Shown here piece by piece: positions 1 to 5,356 of a stretch of 5,356 bases of DNA. Below the pieces are notes generated by a model, which saw only the letters and a list, made by a program, of their open reading frames with translations, did not search any database and was not told where the DNA came from. This DNA is from an uncultured Prevotellaceae bacterium (lineage in GTDB: Bacteria > Bacteroidota > Bacteroidia > Bacteroidales > Bacteroidaceae). A program made the translations under genes and the position numbers. Positions within the stretch are counted from its first letter, which is position 1. Each line of letters opens with the position of its first letter. The stretch is from assembly GCA_945787625.1 (NCBI GenBank), contig CALZJL010000098.1:1-5356 (forward strand), in the 5' to 3' direction.

Positions 1-420
1 TTCCGCTATCTGCCTCTCAAGGGTGGTATGTGTCTGCGCCTGATGAAGGGTGATGCCAACGAGCATGCCGAGATGGTGGCATTTGCAGCAATGACGGCAG
101 GCACCAAGTTGACCATCTCGTTTGATCCGACAGATGACCGCATGGTGGCTTTGGGCAATACCGGAGCCGTACTCAAGGCTCAGACCATGGAAGAGTTCCT
201 ACAGGATATGCCTAAGTACGAGCGTATACGCACGTGTTCGGCCGACCTACCTCGCGCGATGTACGAGCGTGCAGCAGAGTGCAATATGTACATCGCTACG
301 GCAAGGCCTGTGCGCAACGGCAGGGTGGAACTGATTCATTATATCAAGGAGCAGAGTATCTCGTATGAGTATCACCGCTATGGCAGCGGTCAGGACCAGG
401 CTCCGGAGATTGAAGATTGA
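1..420 (+). CDS. putA: C-terminal part of a PutA-like proline dehydrogenase / L-glutamate gamma-semialdehyde dehydrogenase (5' end outside window)
   Basis: The frame is open from base 1 and ends at TGA 418-420, so 139 codons of a longer gene are visible. The fragment begins FRYLPLK and ends with a segment containing LIHYIKEQSISYEYHRYG. This resembles the extreme C-terminus of Bacteroidota bifunctional PutA-type enzymes, which oxidise proline to glutamate through pyrroline-5-carboxylate; E. coli PutA has a similar HWLREQ...HRYG-like motif there. No catalytic residues are visible, because the aldehyde dehydrogenase Cys/Glu and the whole proline dehydrogenase domain would lie upstream. The identification rests on recalled family resemblance in this tail only; a stand-alone P5C dehydrogenase of the same family is an alternative. 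surE follows 52 bp downstream on the same strand with no clear terminator between, so co-transcription is possible. Confidence 0.62.
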   Translation, partial: FRYLPLKGGMCLRLMKGDANEHAEMVAFAAMTAGTKLTISFDPTDDRMVALGNTGAVLKAQTMEEFLQDMPKYERIRTCSADLPRAMYERAAECNMYIATARPVRNGRVELIHYIKEQSISYEYHRYGSGQDQAPEIED

Positions 421-472
421 TAGCATCATGGAGCCAGCTCCCACGCGGTATCTACATATCAAACGGCAAGAA

Positions 473-1222
473 ATGCATCAGAAACTAATACTCGTAACCA
501 ACGACGACGGCTATCAGGCCCAGGGCATACAGGTCCTCGCTGACAGTATGCGAAAGTTAGGAAAAGTAATAATCGTGGCACCCGACGCAGCGCGTTCGGG
601 TGCTGCGTGTAGCATCACCCCTGCCACAGCGGTGAGGGTGTCACGCATCTCAGACGACATCTATGCCTGCTCGGGCACCCCCGTAGACTGCGTCAAGATT
701 GCACTCGAAAAACTCCTGCCGCGCACTCCCGACTTGGTGGTCAGCGGTATCAACCACGGCGACAATGCCTCGGTCTCCATACATTATAGCGGCACGATGG
801 GGGCTGTGTTCGAGGCTTGTATGAAGGGTATTTCTGCCATAGGTTACAGCCTGCGTACCAACAAGAAACAATGTGATTTCTCTCCCTACGTCCAGGTCGT
901 GGAGCAATGGGCTGAGAGGGTACTGAGTGAGCCCTTGAGAGAGGGTGTGTGTCTCAACATCAACCTCCCCGAGACACAATGCCTCAAGGGTAGTATGCTG
1001 TGTCGCATGGCCAAGGGAGCCTGGCATACCGAGTGGCTCGATGCTGGCACGGACTCTCAGGGCTGCAGGCTTTTCACCCTGACGGGCACGTTTTGCAATC
1101 TTGAGCCCGAGGCCACTGATACCGACCTCTATGCCCTCGAGCACTCCATGGCCTCAGTCACACCAGTTGATATAGACATGACTTCCAGAGAGTCGCTTTC
1201 TGAGCCAGGCCTCAACCTTTGA
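473..1222 (+). CDS. surE: 5'/3'-nucleotidase SurE
   Basis: SurE is a cytoplasmic, metal-dependent phosphatase that removes phosphate from nucleoside 5'- and 3'-monophosphates and can act on short polyphosphate. The 249-residue protein has the family's usual length. The N-terminal LVTNDDG motif (residues 7-13) supplies the metal-binding Asp11 and Asp12. APDAARSG (36-43) supplies the metal-ligand Ser42. VVSGINHGDN (89-98) supplies Asn94. YSGTMGAVFEA (105-115) and the TDTDLYAL...VTPVDID stretch near the end are also family hallmarks. The ATG at 473 was chosen because SurE proteins begin only a few residues before the LVTNDDG strand; the ATGs at 365 and 428 would add unconserved residues, and the former overlaps the upstream gene. 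No strong Shine-Dalgarno sequence is seen. The family core ends near residue 237; the last 12 residues form an extra tail encoded where the gene overlaps the convergent DUF389 gene. Confidence 0.93.
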   Translation: MHQKLILVTNDDGYQAQGIQVLADSMRKLGKVIIVAPDAARSGAACSITPATAVRVSRISDDIYACSGTPVDCVKIALEKLLPRTPDLVVSGINHGDNASVSIHYSGTMGAVFEACMKGISAIGYSLRTNKKQCDFSPYVQVVEQWAERVLSEPLREGVCLNINLPETQCLKGSMLCRMAKGAWHTEWLDAGTDSQGCRLFTLTGTFCNLEPEATDTDLYALEHSMASVTPVDIDMTSRESLSEPGLNL

Positions 1223-2503
1223 CTGCTCTGCTGCAGGCAAACGCCTCTTGCTGCGAATGCTCACGATAAGGGCTGTGCTGTCTGCCAATACCGAATCGGT
1301 CTTGAAGCACACCACGCCACGCCCTGTCGATACGGACTCGATGGTGGGGTAGAGGGTGCGCAGTTCGGGCAGGAGTACCTTGGCGTGCGATTCGGCCCCT
1401 GCATACGCGTCGAGCTCGGCACGCTGCTGGCGGATTGTCTTTTCATATTCCATGACTTGGTTTTGCAGGGCGAGGGTCTGCTTCTCCTCCAGGTGCAGTC
1501 TGCCTGAGAGATCCTCGGCCTTCATGTTGCTCGTGCCTTGCACAATCTCCAGTGTCGTCTCCTCCAGGCCATAGTCTGCCATGCGTTCCTTCATCATGTT
1601 GATGGCGGCGGAGTCGGCCTCTTCGCCAAGCAGTACCACACGCATACTGCGGTTCTTGTAGTCAAAGGTGTGCGAGATGATATGCGCTCCCTCTACCTTG
1701 ACCACATTCGTGCAGAAACGCTTGCAGCGGTTGTTGAACATTGCCTCCTTCACCATGCCAAGCGTGATAAACACGCTCGGGATAATTGTGATGATAGCTA
1801 TGCCCATGATGGTGCGCTTCACTCGCTTCTCGCGTTGCTTGTCAACGAATTCTTTCTTGTGAAAGCGCATAATCAGTGTCACTCCTATAAACGTGGCTAC
1901 CGATATGAAAATAGTGTTTATCAGATACAAATACAATGCCCCAAGCGCGTAAAGCCAATTCGCCGTGGCCAAGCCAAAGCCCACGGTACAGAGTGGGGGC
2001 ATCAGAGCCGTGGCGATGGCGACACCGGGTATCACATTGCCCGAACGTTGGCTCAGACTACCCAGGGCGATAATGCCTGCCAAGCCGCCACACAAGGCAA
2101 TCAGTACGTCGTATATCGTGGGAGAGGTACGCGCCAGGAGTTCGCTCTGCGCCTCGTTAAACGGGGTAATCAGGAAGTACAGCGTCGCCGTAGCCACACT
2201 GAAGAGCGTTGCCACGAGGTAGTTCTTGAACGCACGCTTGAGCAGCATGAAGTCGTTTATGCCCACGCCGAGCCCCATACCGATGATAGGTCCCATCAGT
2301 GGCGATATAAGCATCGCACCGATGATGACCGCGGTACTGTTGGTATTCAGACCTAACGAAGCCACAAAAATGGCAAGCACCAGGATCCACAGCTTTGCTC
2401 CGCTAAAATCCACACCCGACACGATACTCGCGATTGTCTCGCTCTCCATGGCCTTGTCCTCGCCAAGGCTCAACATTTTCTTCAGTCTGTCAAATATTTC
2501 CAT
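1154..2503 (-). CDS. DUF389 / TIGR00341-type integral membrane protein
   Basis: This 449-residue protein belongs to the DUF389 membrane family, whose biochemical function is not established. The signature is clear: GLNTNSTAVIIGAMLISPLM (residues 51-70) followed by GPIIGMGLG, and a second glycine/proline-rich segment, VIPGVAIATALMPPLCTVGF (157-176). Hydrophobic segments likely to cross the membrane lie at roughly 36-54, 58-82, 95-113, 130-150, 157-180, 183-211 and 231-251. The remainder (about 252-449) is soluble-looking, with a heptad-like, Gln/Glu-rich stretch at about 333-366 that could be a short coiled coil. There is no cleavable signal peptide. The start ATG lies 5 bp past the lpxB stop, which suggests translational coupling at the end of the operon. 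The final 23 codons plus the stop overlap the 3' end of surE on the opposite strand. A transport or stress role would be a guess. Confidence 0.88.
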   Translation of the reverse strand: MEIFDRLKKMLSLGEDKAMESETIASIVSGVDFSGAKLWILVLAIFVASLGLNTNSTAVIIGAMLISPLMGPIIGMGLGVGINDFMLLKRAFKNYLVATLFSVATATLYFLITPFNEAQSELLARTSPTIYDVLIALCGGLAGIIALGSLSQRSGNVIPGVAIATALMPPLCTVGFGLATANWLYALGALYLYLINTIFISVATFIGVTLIMRFHKKEFVDKQREKRVKRTIMGIAIITIIPSVFITLGMVKEAMFNNRCKRFCTNVVKVEGAHIISHTFDYKNRSMRVVLLGEEADSAAINMMKERMADYGLEETTLEIVQGTSNMKAEDLSGRLHLEEKQTLALQNQVMEYEKTIRQQRAELDAYAGAESHAKVLLPELRTLYPTIESVSTGRGVVCFKTDSVLADSTALIVSIRSKRRLPAAEQSKVEAWLRKRLSGSHVYINWCD

Positions 2504-2508
2504 ACCGT

Positions 2509-3678
2509 TCAGTATTTGCTGGTGATAATTTCTGCTGCTTTTTCTGGAGCCGACGCATCACCGAGTTTTTTCCACAATTCGGCATAGCCTTGTATTTGAG
2601 CTTCGCGCCCTTTTCCTCCGGGCAGAATGTCCTTGAGCTGTCTGCGCACGTCCTCAACTTTCATACCCCCTGCAATCAGCTCAGGCACTACCTCGCGTCC
2701 GCAGATAAGGTTGACGAGCGACACATACTTGGTCTTTATGAGTATGCGGCGCAGGATATTCATTAGCCAACCCCATCTCATCCAGTAACATACTACTTGG
2801 GGCACACCTATCAGAGCGGTCTCCAACGTAGCGGTACCGCTCGTCACCAAAGCCGCCTCGGCACGCATCAAGAGCCTGAACGTGCTCTGGGCATCGCCGC
2901 CACTGCTTTGGGCAATGGAGATACGCTCGCGCAGGGTAGCGTCACCAATACTTTCCACAATCCCCTCATAGACCCTGCGTTCTATGCTGGGAGCGGCGGC
3001 AATTACGAAGCTATATTCATGGGGTACCACATCGAGAGCCTCGAGCATGCGGGGCAGGTTGCCTACGACCTCCTGCATTCTGCTCCCAGGCAGCAAGGCA
3101 ATCACCCTGTCGTCCTGCTCTTTGCAGCTCGTACCCAACGACCCCAGATAGCCTCTCACCTCGTAGGCCGTAGGGTTGCCCACATAGTCCACACGGTATC
3201 CATGCCTCTCTCCGAACCACTCCACCTCGAAAGGCAGGATACTCAGCATACGATCCACATAGCACTTCACCTCCCTTATCCTATACTCCTTCCACGCCCA
3301 AAGCTTAGGAGCGATATAGTAGTGCACCTCGGGCGCATAGGAAGGGTCAGTCTCCACCACCTCGCCCATCTCATCGAGAGCAGGAGCGAAGTGTCTGTAA
3401 TTACGCTTGAACCATTTAGCCATGCGAAGATTAAAGCCAGGGTAGTCCACCAGCACAAGCCTGTCAGGTCGGAAAGCCTCTATACTCGCCTTGCAGTCAC
3501 GCTCACCTCGCAGTATCTTGCGCAGATGCCTCAGCACAGGCACGATACCCATAAAAGCCAAATCAGGCCTGTACCAATACCTGATTTCAGCCTCACCATC
3601 GAGTCTTGCAATTGAACTCATCAGATGGCGCGCATGGAGGTCGCCACTCGCCTCACCAGCAATCACAAAGTACCTCAT
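2509..3678 (-). CDS. lpxB: Lipid-A-disaccharide synthase LpxB (atypical N-terminal domain)
   Basis: LpxB is a GT-B glycosyltransferase (GT19) acting at the inner face of the cytoplasmic membrane. It joins UDP-2,3-diacylglucosamine to lipid X to form the tetraacyl disaccharide 1-phosphate of lipid A. Visible motifs are AGEASGD (residues 7-13), LVDYPGFN (76-83, with Asp78 matching the essential Asp98 of E. coli), APKLWAWKEYR (123-133), ILPFEVEWF (147-155), YVGNPT (165-170), LLPGSRMQEV (195-204, with Arg200 matching E. coli Arg201), VTSGTATLE (278-286) and YVSLVNLICGRE (318-329). Two departures stand out. About 16 residues are missing between Trp35 and Tyr36, where the conserved AGPxM/GGxxM segment normally lies. 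About 20 extra residues lie between residues 92 and 116. Both are in frame, so total length (389) stays normal. The ATG at 3678 overlaps the folE stop as ATGA, consistent with coupled translation. Confidence 0.92.
   Translation of the reverse strand: MRYFVIAGEASGDLHARHLMSSIARLDGEAEIRYWYRPDLAFMGIVPVLRHLRKILRGERDCKASIEAFRPDRLVLVDYPGFNLRMAKWFKRNYRHFAPALDEMGEVVETDPSYAPEVHYYIAPKLWAWKEYRIREVKCYVDRMLSILPFEVEWFGERHGYRVDYVGNPTAYEVRGYLGSLGTSCKEQDDRVIALLPGSRMQEVVGNLPRMLEALDVVPHEYSFVIAAAPSIERRVYEGIVESIGDATLRERISIAQSSGGDAQSTFRLLMRAEAALVTSGTATLETALIGVPQVVCYWMRWGWLMNILRRILIKTKYVSLVNLICGREVVPELIAGGMKVEDVRRQLKDILPGGKGREAQIQGYAELWKKLGDASAPEKAAEIITSKY
3560..3587. repeat. 8-bp perfect inverted repeat inside lpxB at the site of a missing segment
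   Basis: The arms AAATCAGG (3560-3567) and CCTGATTT (3580-3587) are perfectly complementary and flank a 12-bp spacer. They span the codons for LpxB residues of about 31-40, the point at which the family's conserved AGPxM segment is absent. The repeat is seen directly. A link to a deletion event is inference, and an 8-bp repeat could also arise by chance. Confidence 0.5.
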
Positions 3679-4259
3679 CTACACATCATGACCATCTGGT
3701 TAAACTCATTGCGCAACTGCCTGCTCTCCCGGAAAGCCCCCGTATAGTAGCTCACCCCCATCTCGCCCTTGTTGCGAATACCGCGCATACTCTTACACAT
3801 GTGAGTGCCCGTCAGTATGATGGCAAAACCTCCCACCTTACCCTCCAGAGCCTCGTCGAGCATATCGATGATATCGCGTGCCAGCTTTTCCTGCAACTGC
3901 AGACGTGCAGCACAATAAGCCACCACACGCGCCACCTTGCTGATACCCAATATGCGCCCATTGGGGTCAGGCAGATAAGCAAAATAATACCTGCCGAAGA
4001 AAGGCAGCATATGATGCTCACACATCGAGTAGTAGTCGCCAGAGTCAAACACCAGCTCCTCGTCGTGAGTATCGTTTTCGAACGTAGTGATACGCGGCTT
4101 ACGCTCAGGCTTGTAGCCACGGAATATCTCCTCCCACATGCGGATAATGCGGTCTGGAGTACCAGCGAGCCCCTCACGGTCGGGATTCTCGCCCAGATAA
4201 GCGAGGATAGTCCTCAGCGCACGTTTAACATCTTGTGAGTCTGGAGAGAAAGTTTCCAT
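3675..4259 (-). CDS. folE: GTP cyclohydrolase I FolE
   Basis: FolE hydrolyses GTP to 7,8-dihydroneopterin triphosphate plus formate. This is the entry point to tetrahydrofolate and, in bacteria, also to queuosine. The 194-residue protein has the standard domain. LGENPDREGLAGTPDRI lies at about residues 22-38. SMCEHHMLPFFG (78-89) gives the zinc ligands Cys80 and His83 plus His82. ILGISKVARVV (103-113) and RLQLQEKL (119-126) follow, and GTHMCKSMRG (151-160) gives His153 and the third zinc ligand Cys155. All three zinc ligands are present, so this is the zinc type (IA). The ATG at 4259 leaves the normal short N-terminal helix before LGEN; the next ATG would start at residue 41 and cut into the domain. 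The start lies inside the queE coding end (46-bp overlap in another frame) without a clear Shine-Dalgarno. Its place between queE and lpxB suggests supply of precursor for queuosine as well as folate. Confidence 0.96.
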   Translation of the reverse strand: METFSPDSQDVKRALRTILAYLGENPDREGLAGTPDRIIRMWEEIFRGYKPERKPRITTFENDTHDEELVFDSGDYYSMCEHHMLPFFGRYYFAYLPDPNGRILGISKVARVVAYCAARLQLQEKLARDIIDMLDEALEGKVGGFAIILTGTHMCKSMRGIRNKGEMGVSYYTGAFRESRQLRNEFNQMVMMCR

Positions 4260-4825
4260 ACAGGGTGATTTAAGATATAATTGATAGTCTGTCTTGTGAT
4301 AAGCTCATTCTGCCCGTCATCTCCCGTGTCCAACGGCTGCAGGCAGAAGACCCTTGCCCCCCTCTCCATACCACCGAGTCTCACAGCCTCGATATCGTTC
4401 AGAGCAGCCCATTCGTCGCCGTGGTAGAGCAACTTGATTTCATCAATATGCCCTATACGCAAAGCCTTCGAACCCGTAGCCCGACCCTTGGGCGAGCACG
4501 TAATCCAGTCAATCTCCACCCCCTCGGGCAAAGGCAGAGTGCCGTTAGTCTCCATTTGAATAAAAAAACCCGCCTCGTGCAGAGCCTCAGTAAGTTCACT
4601 GACTACTTGCAAAGCAGGCTCTCCCCCTGTGAGGACTACGTGGCGCGAAGCAAAGCCCGATACCACGCCGACAATATCGCACACGCTCATATCACTGGCA
4701 GCCACATGGTCGGTATCACAGAAGTCGCACTTTAGATTGCAGCCCGCAAAGCGCACGAACACAGCCGGCACGCCCGTAAACCGCCCCTCGCCCTGCAATG
4801 AATAGAATATCTCGTTGATTTTCAT
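4214..4825 (-). CDS. queE: 7-carboxy-7-deazaguanine synthase QueE (radical SAM)
   Basis: QueE is a radical SAM enzyme that rearranges 6-carboxy-5,6,7,8-tetrahydropterin into 7-carboxy-7-deazaguanine, the third step towards preQ0 and queuosine. The 203-residue protein starts MKINEIFYSLQGEGRFTG, the typical QueE opening. The 4Fe-4S cluster cysteines are in GCNLKCDFCDT (Cys29, Cys33, Cys36; CX3CX2C). SAM-binding LTGGEP (65-70) and METNG (91-95), then TCSPKG (109-114) and the C-terminal LSLQTHK (192-198), all match the family. An upstream ATG at 4903 would add 26 residues encoded inside queD that match nothing in QueE. The ATG at 4825 instead forms an ATGA overlap with the queD stop and has a GAGGTGG Shine-Dalgarno-like sequence just upstream, so it was chosen. 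Confidence 0.95.
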   Translation of the reverse strand: MKINEIFYSLQGEGRFTGVPAVFVRFAGCNLKCDFCDTDHVAASDMSVCDIVGVVSGFASRHVVLTGGEPALQVVSELTEALHEAGFFIQMETNGTLPLPEGVEIDWITCSPKGRATGSKALRIGHIDEIKLLYHGDEWAALNDIEAVRLGGMERGARVFCLQPLDTGDDGQNELITRQTINYILNHPVWKLSLQTHKMLNVR

Positions 4826-5157
4826 TCGTCCACCTCGTATGATGCCACATTGCCCTCGCTCTCCTGCACGTCCACTCTCCAGCACGTAGGTATCTGGTCG
4901 CAAATCCAGCGAGCTATATTCTCAGCCGTAGGGTTGAACGGCAGCAACTCGTTGAAATTGCCATGGTCGAGGCGGTCATGAATCTCACGTTTGATATGAG
5001 TAAAATCAGCAATCATACCATCGCCGTTCAGTTCCTTCGCCTTACAATGTACTGTGATAATCCAATTATGGCCATGCAAGTTGGCACATTTGCTGGGATA
5101 AGAGAGATTGAGACGATGACAGCCAGCAATCTCCATACGCTTGGTGATGTAATACAT
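4822..5157 (-). CDS. queD: 6-carboxy-5,6,7,8-tetrahydropterin synthase QueD (6-pyruvoyltetrahydropterin synthase family)
   Basis: QueD converts 7,8-dihydroneopterin triphosphate, the FolE product, to 6-carboxy-5,6,7,8-tetrahydropterin for queuosine synthesis. The 111-residue protein has the compact T-fold length. Zinc ligands are His14 (in AGCHRL) and His28 and His30 (in LHGHNW). Cys24, in CANLHGH, is the catalytic cysteine. DFTHIK (51-56), LDHGNFNE (63-70), PTAENIA (76-82) and QESEGN (98-103) are further family motifs, with Glu99 the likely pterin anchor. Most family members have Ala or Ser where Cys13 lies before the zinc histidine. The ATG at 5157 gives the usual MYYITKRMEI opening; it is first in the operon and directly follows the putative preQ1 aptamer. 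The PTPS-like fold is shared with eukaryotic biopterin enzymes, but the queE neighbour fixes the role as QueD. Confidence 0.95.
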   Translation of the reverse strand: MYYITKRMEIAGCHRLNLSYPSKCANLHGHNWIITVHCKAKELNGDGMIADFTHIKREIHDRLDHGNFNELLPFNPTAENIARWICDQIPTCWRVDVQESEGNVASYEVDE

Positions 5158-5163
5158 ACCTTT

Positions 5164-5197
5164 AAAGTTTTTTTTAATAGGGTGTTCTTCTACCTAT
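5164..5197 (-). promoter_or_regulatory. preQ1-I riboswitch aptamer upstream of queD
   Basis: Read as RNA on the - strand, AUAGG (5197-5193) pairs with CCUAU (5181-5177) to form a 5-bp stem. The stem encloses an 11-nt loop (5192-5182) that ends ACAC. An A-rich tail follows: U, eight A's, then CUUU (5167-5164). Loop GAAG (5190-5187) can pair with tail CUUU to make the H-type pseudoknot. This matches the B. subtilis class I element (AGAGG/CCUCU stem, loop ending UACAC, AUAAAAAACUA tail). The stem differs by one compensated base pair, and the pseudoknot uses AAG/CUU instead of UAG/CUA. Position directly before queD-queE-folE fits feedback by the queuosine precursor preQ1. No terminator follows, and only six bases (AAAGGU) separate the pseudoknot from the AUG, so control of translation initiation is inferred. 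The pattern match is visual; no covariance model was run. Confidence 0.82.
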
Positions 5198-5205
5198 GAA
5201 TATCA

Positions 5206-5217
5206 GGAGTCTCCTCC
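5206..5217 (-). other. Small GNRA-capped hairpin in the queD leader
   Basis: On the - strand, GGAG (5217-5214) and CUCC (5209-5206) can pair around a GAGA tetraloop, upstream of the aptamer and downstream of the predicted transcription start. GAGA fits the stable GNRA class. A four-base stem is short, so this may be chance; it could stabilise the 5' end of the leader. Confidence 0.3.
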
Positions 5218-5230
5218 ACATTTTGCAGTG

Positions 5231-5261
5231 CAAAGTTACGGCAAAAAAACGTAATCACCAA
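5231..5261 (-). promoter_or_regulatory. Bacteroidota-type promoter of the queD-queE-folE-lpxB-DUF389 operon
   Basis: On the - strand, TAACTTTG (5238-5231) fits the Bacteroidota -7 consensus TAnnTTTG. A TTG (5261-5259) lies 20 bp upstream of it, which suits the -33 TTTG-type element, although the first T is missing. This predicts transcription starting near 5224-5227, giving a leader of about 68 nt that contains the aptamer. No similar element was noticed at the internal gene junctions, which are too tight for separate leaders, so all five genes probably share this promoter. Confidence 0.65.
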
Positions 5262-5356
5262 GTTTTTCCCCCGAAATCAAGCCTCCCCTGCCAGATTTGA
5301 TCCCTCCGAGCCTCACGTGTTATACTGATTTTTCCAATCCCGTCCCCATGTCATAC

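Noticed and set aside
430..441. GGAGCCAGCTCC palindrome between the putA-like gene and surE as a terminator
   Set aside because: The stem is only 4-5 bp and is not followed by a T-run, so it does not look like an intrinsic terminator.
365..472. Longer SurE starting at the ATG at 365 or 428
   Set aside because: SurE proteins begin just before the LVTNDDG strand. The upstream residues are unconserved, and the 365 start lies inside the upstream gene.
1538..2356. Long + strand open frame of 272 codons opposite the DUF389 gene
   Set aside because: The translation is a low-complexity His/Gln/Arg-rich antisense shadow of a clearly real membrane protein, with no recognisable motif.
2797..3615. Long + strand open frame of 272 codons opposite lpxB
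   Set aside because: It is the antisense shadow of lpxB, His-rich and without motifs; the lpxB motifs on the other strand are unambiguous.
4826..4903. Longer QueE starting at the ATG at 4903 (26 extra residues)
   Set aside because: The extra residues lie entirely inside queD in another frame and match nothing in QueE. The ATG at 4825 gives the conserved MKINEIFYSLQGEG opening, a nearby Shine-Dalgarno-like sequence and an ATGA overlap.
5262..5312. ATCAA/TTGAT inverted repeat upstream of the operon promoter as an operator
   Set aside because: Only five base pairs match across a long purine/pyrimidine-biased spacer; this is within what chance gives in such a short region.
5313..5354. Possible end of an upstream - strand gene (13 codons ending ...DWKNQYNT, stop at 5313)
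   Set aside because: Only 13 codons are visible before the window edge and another frame is also open there for 11 codons, so neither can be supported as a gene.

Overview
The window looks like chromosomal DNA from a Bacteroidales bacterium (phylum Bacteroidota), possibly Prevotella-like or a neighbouring family. The evidence is the style of the proteins (QueD, the DUF389 protein, the PutA-like C-terminus), a Bacteroidota-type promoter element (TAnnTTTG), tightly packed genes with poor Shine-Dalgarno sequences, and a lipid A gene that marks an outer-membrane organism. No mobile elements, tRNA, rRNA or CRISPR repeats were seen.

Layout. On the + strand, the window opens inside the 3' end of a gene that resembles the C-terminus of a PutA-type proline dehydrogenase / glutamate-semialdehyde dehydrogenase (1-420). 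It is followed by surE, a 5'/3'-nucleotidase (473-1222). Everything else is on the - strand and reads leftwards as one compact operon: queD (4822-5157), queE (4214-4825), folE (3675-4259), lpxB (2509-3678) and a DUF389 membrane protein (1154-2503). All junctions are overlaps or near-contacts: ATGA overlaps at queD/queE and folE/lpxB, a 46-bp overlap at queE/folE, and a 5-bp gap at lpxB/DUF389. The operon's last gene runs 69 bp into the 3' end of the convergent surE gene.

How it works together. FolE makes 7,8-dihydroneopterin triphosphate from GTP, QueD converts it to 6-carboxytetrahydropterin, and QueE converts that to 7-carboxy-7-deazaguanine. These are the first three steps towards preQ0/preQ1 and queuosine; queC is not in the window. 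Upstream of queD lie a plausible promoter (5231-5261) and, immediately before the start codon, a sequence that fits a preQ1-I riboswitch aptamer: a 5-bp stem, an 11-nt loop ending ACAC, an A-rich tail and a loop-tail pseudoknot. End-product control of the queuosine genes follows naturally. What is less expected is that lpxB and the DUF389 gene sit in the same apparent transcription unit.

Most unusual points: the riboswitch with its aptamer almost touching the start codon; an LpxB that lacks the conserved segment around the AGPxM motif exactly where an 8-bp inverted repeat lies, and carries an extra segment of about 20 residues elsewhere; and coding overlaps in both convergent and tandem arrangement. 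The right end (5262-5356) holds no gene that can be supported.
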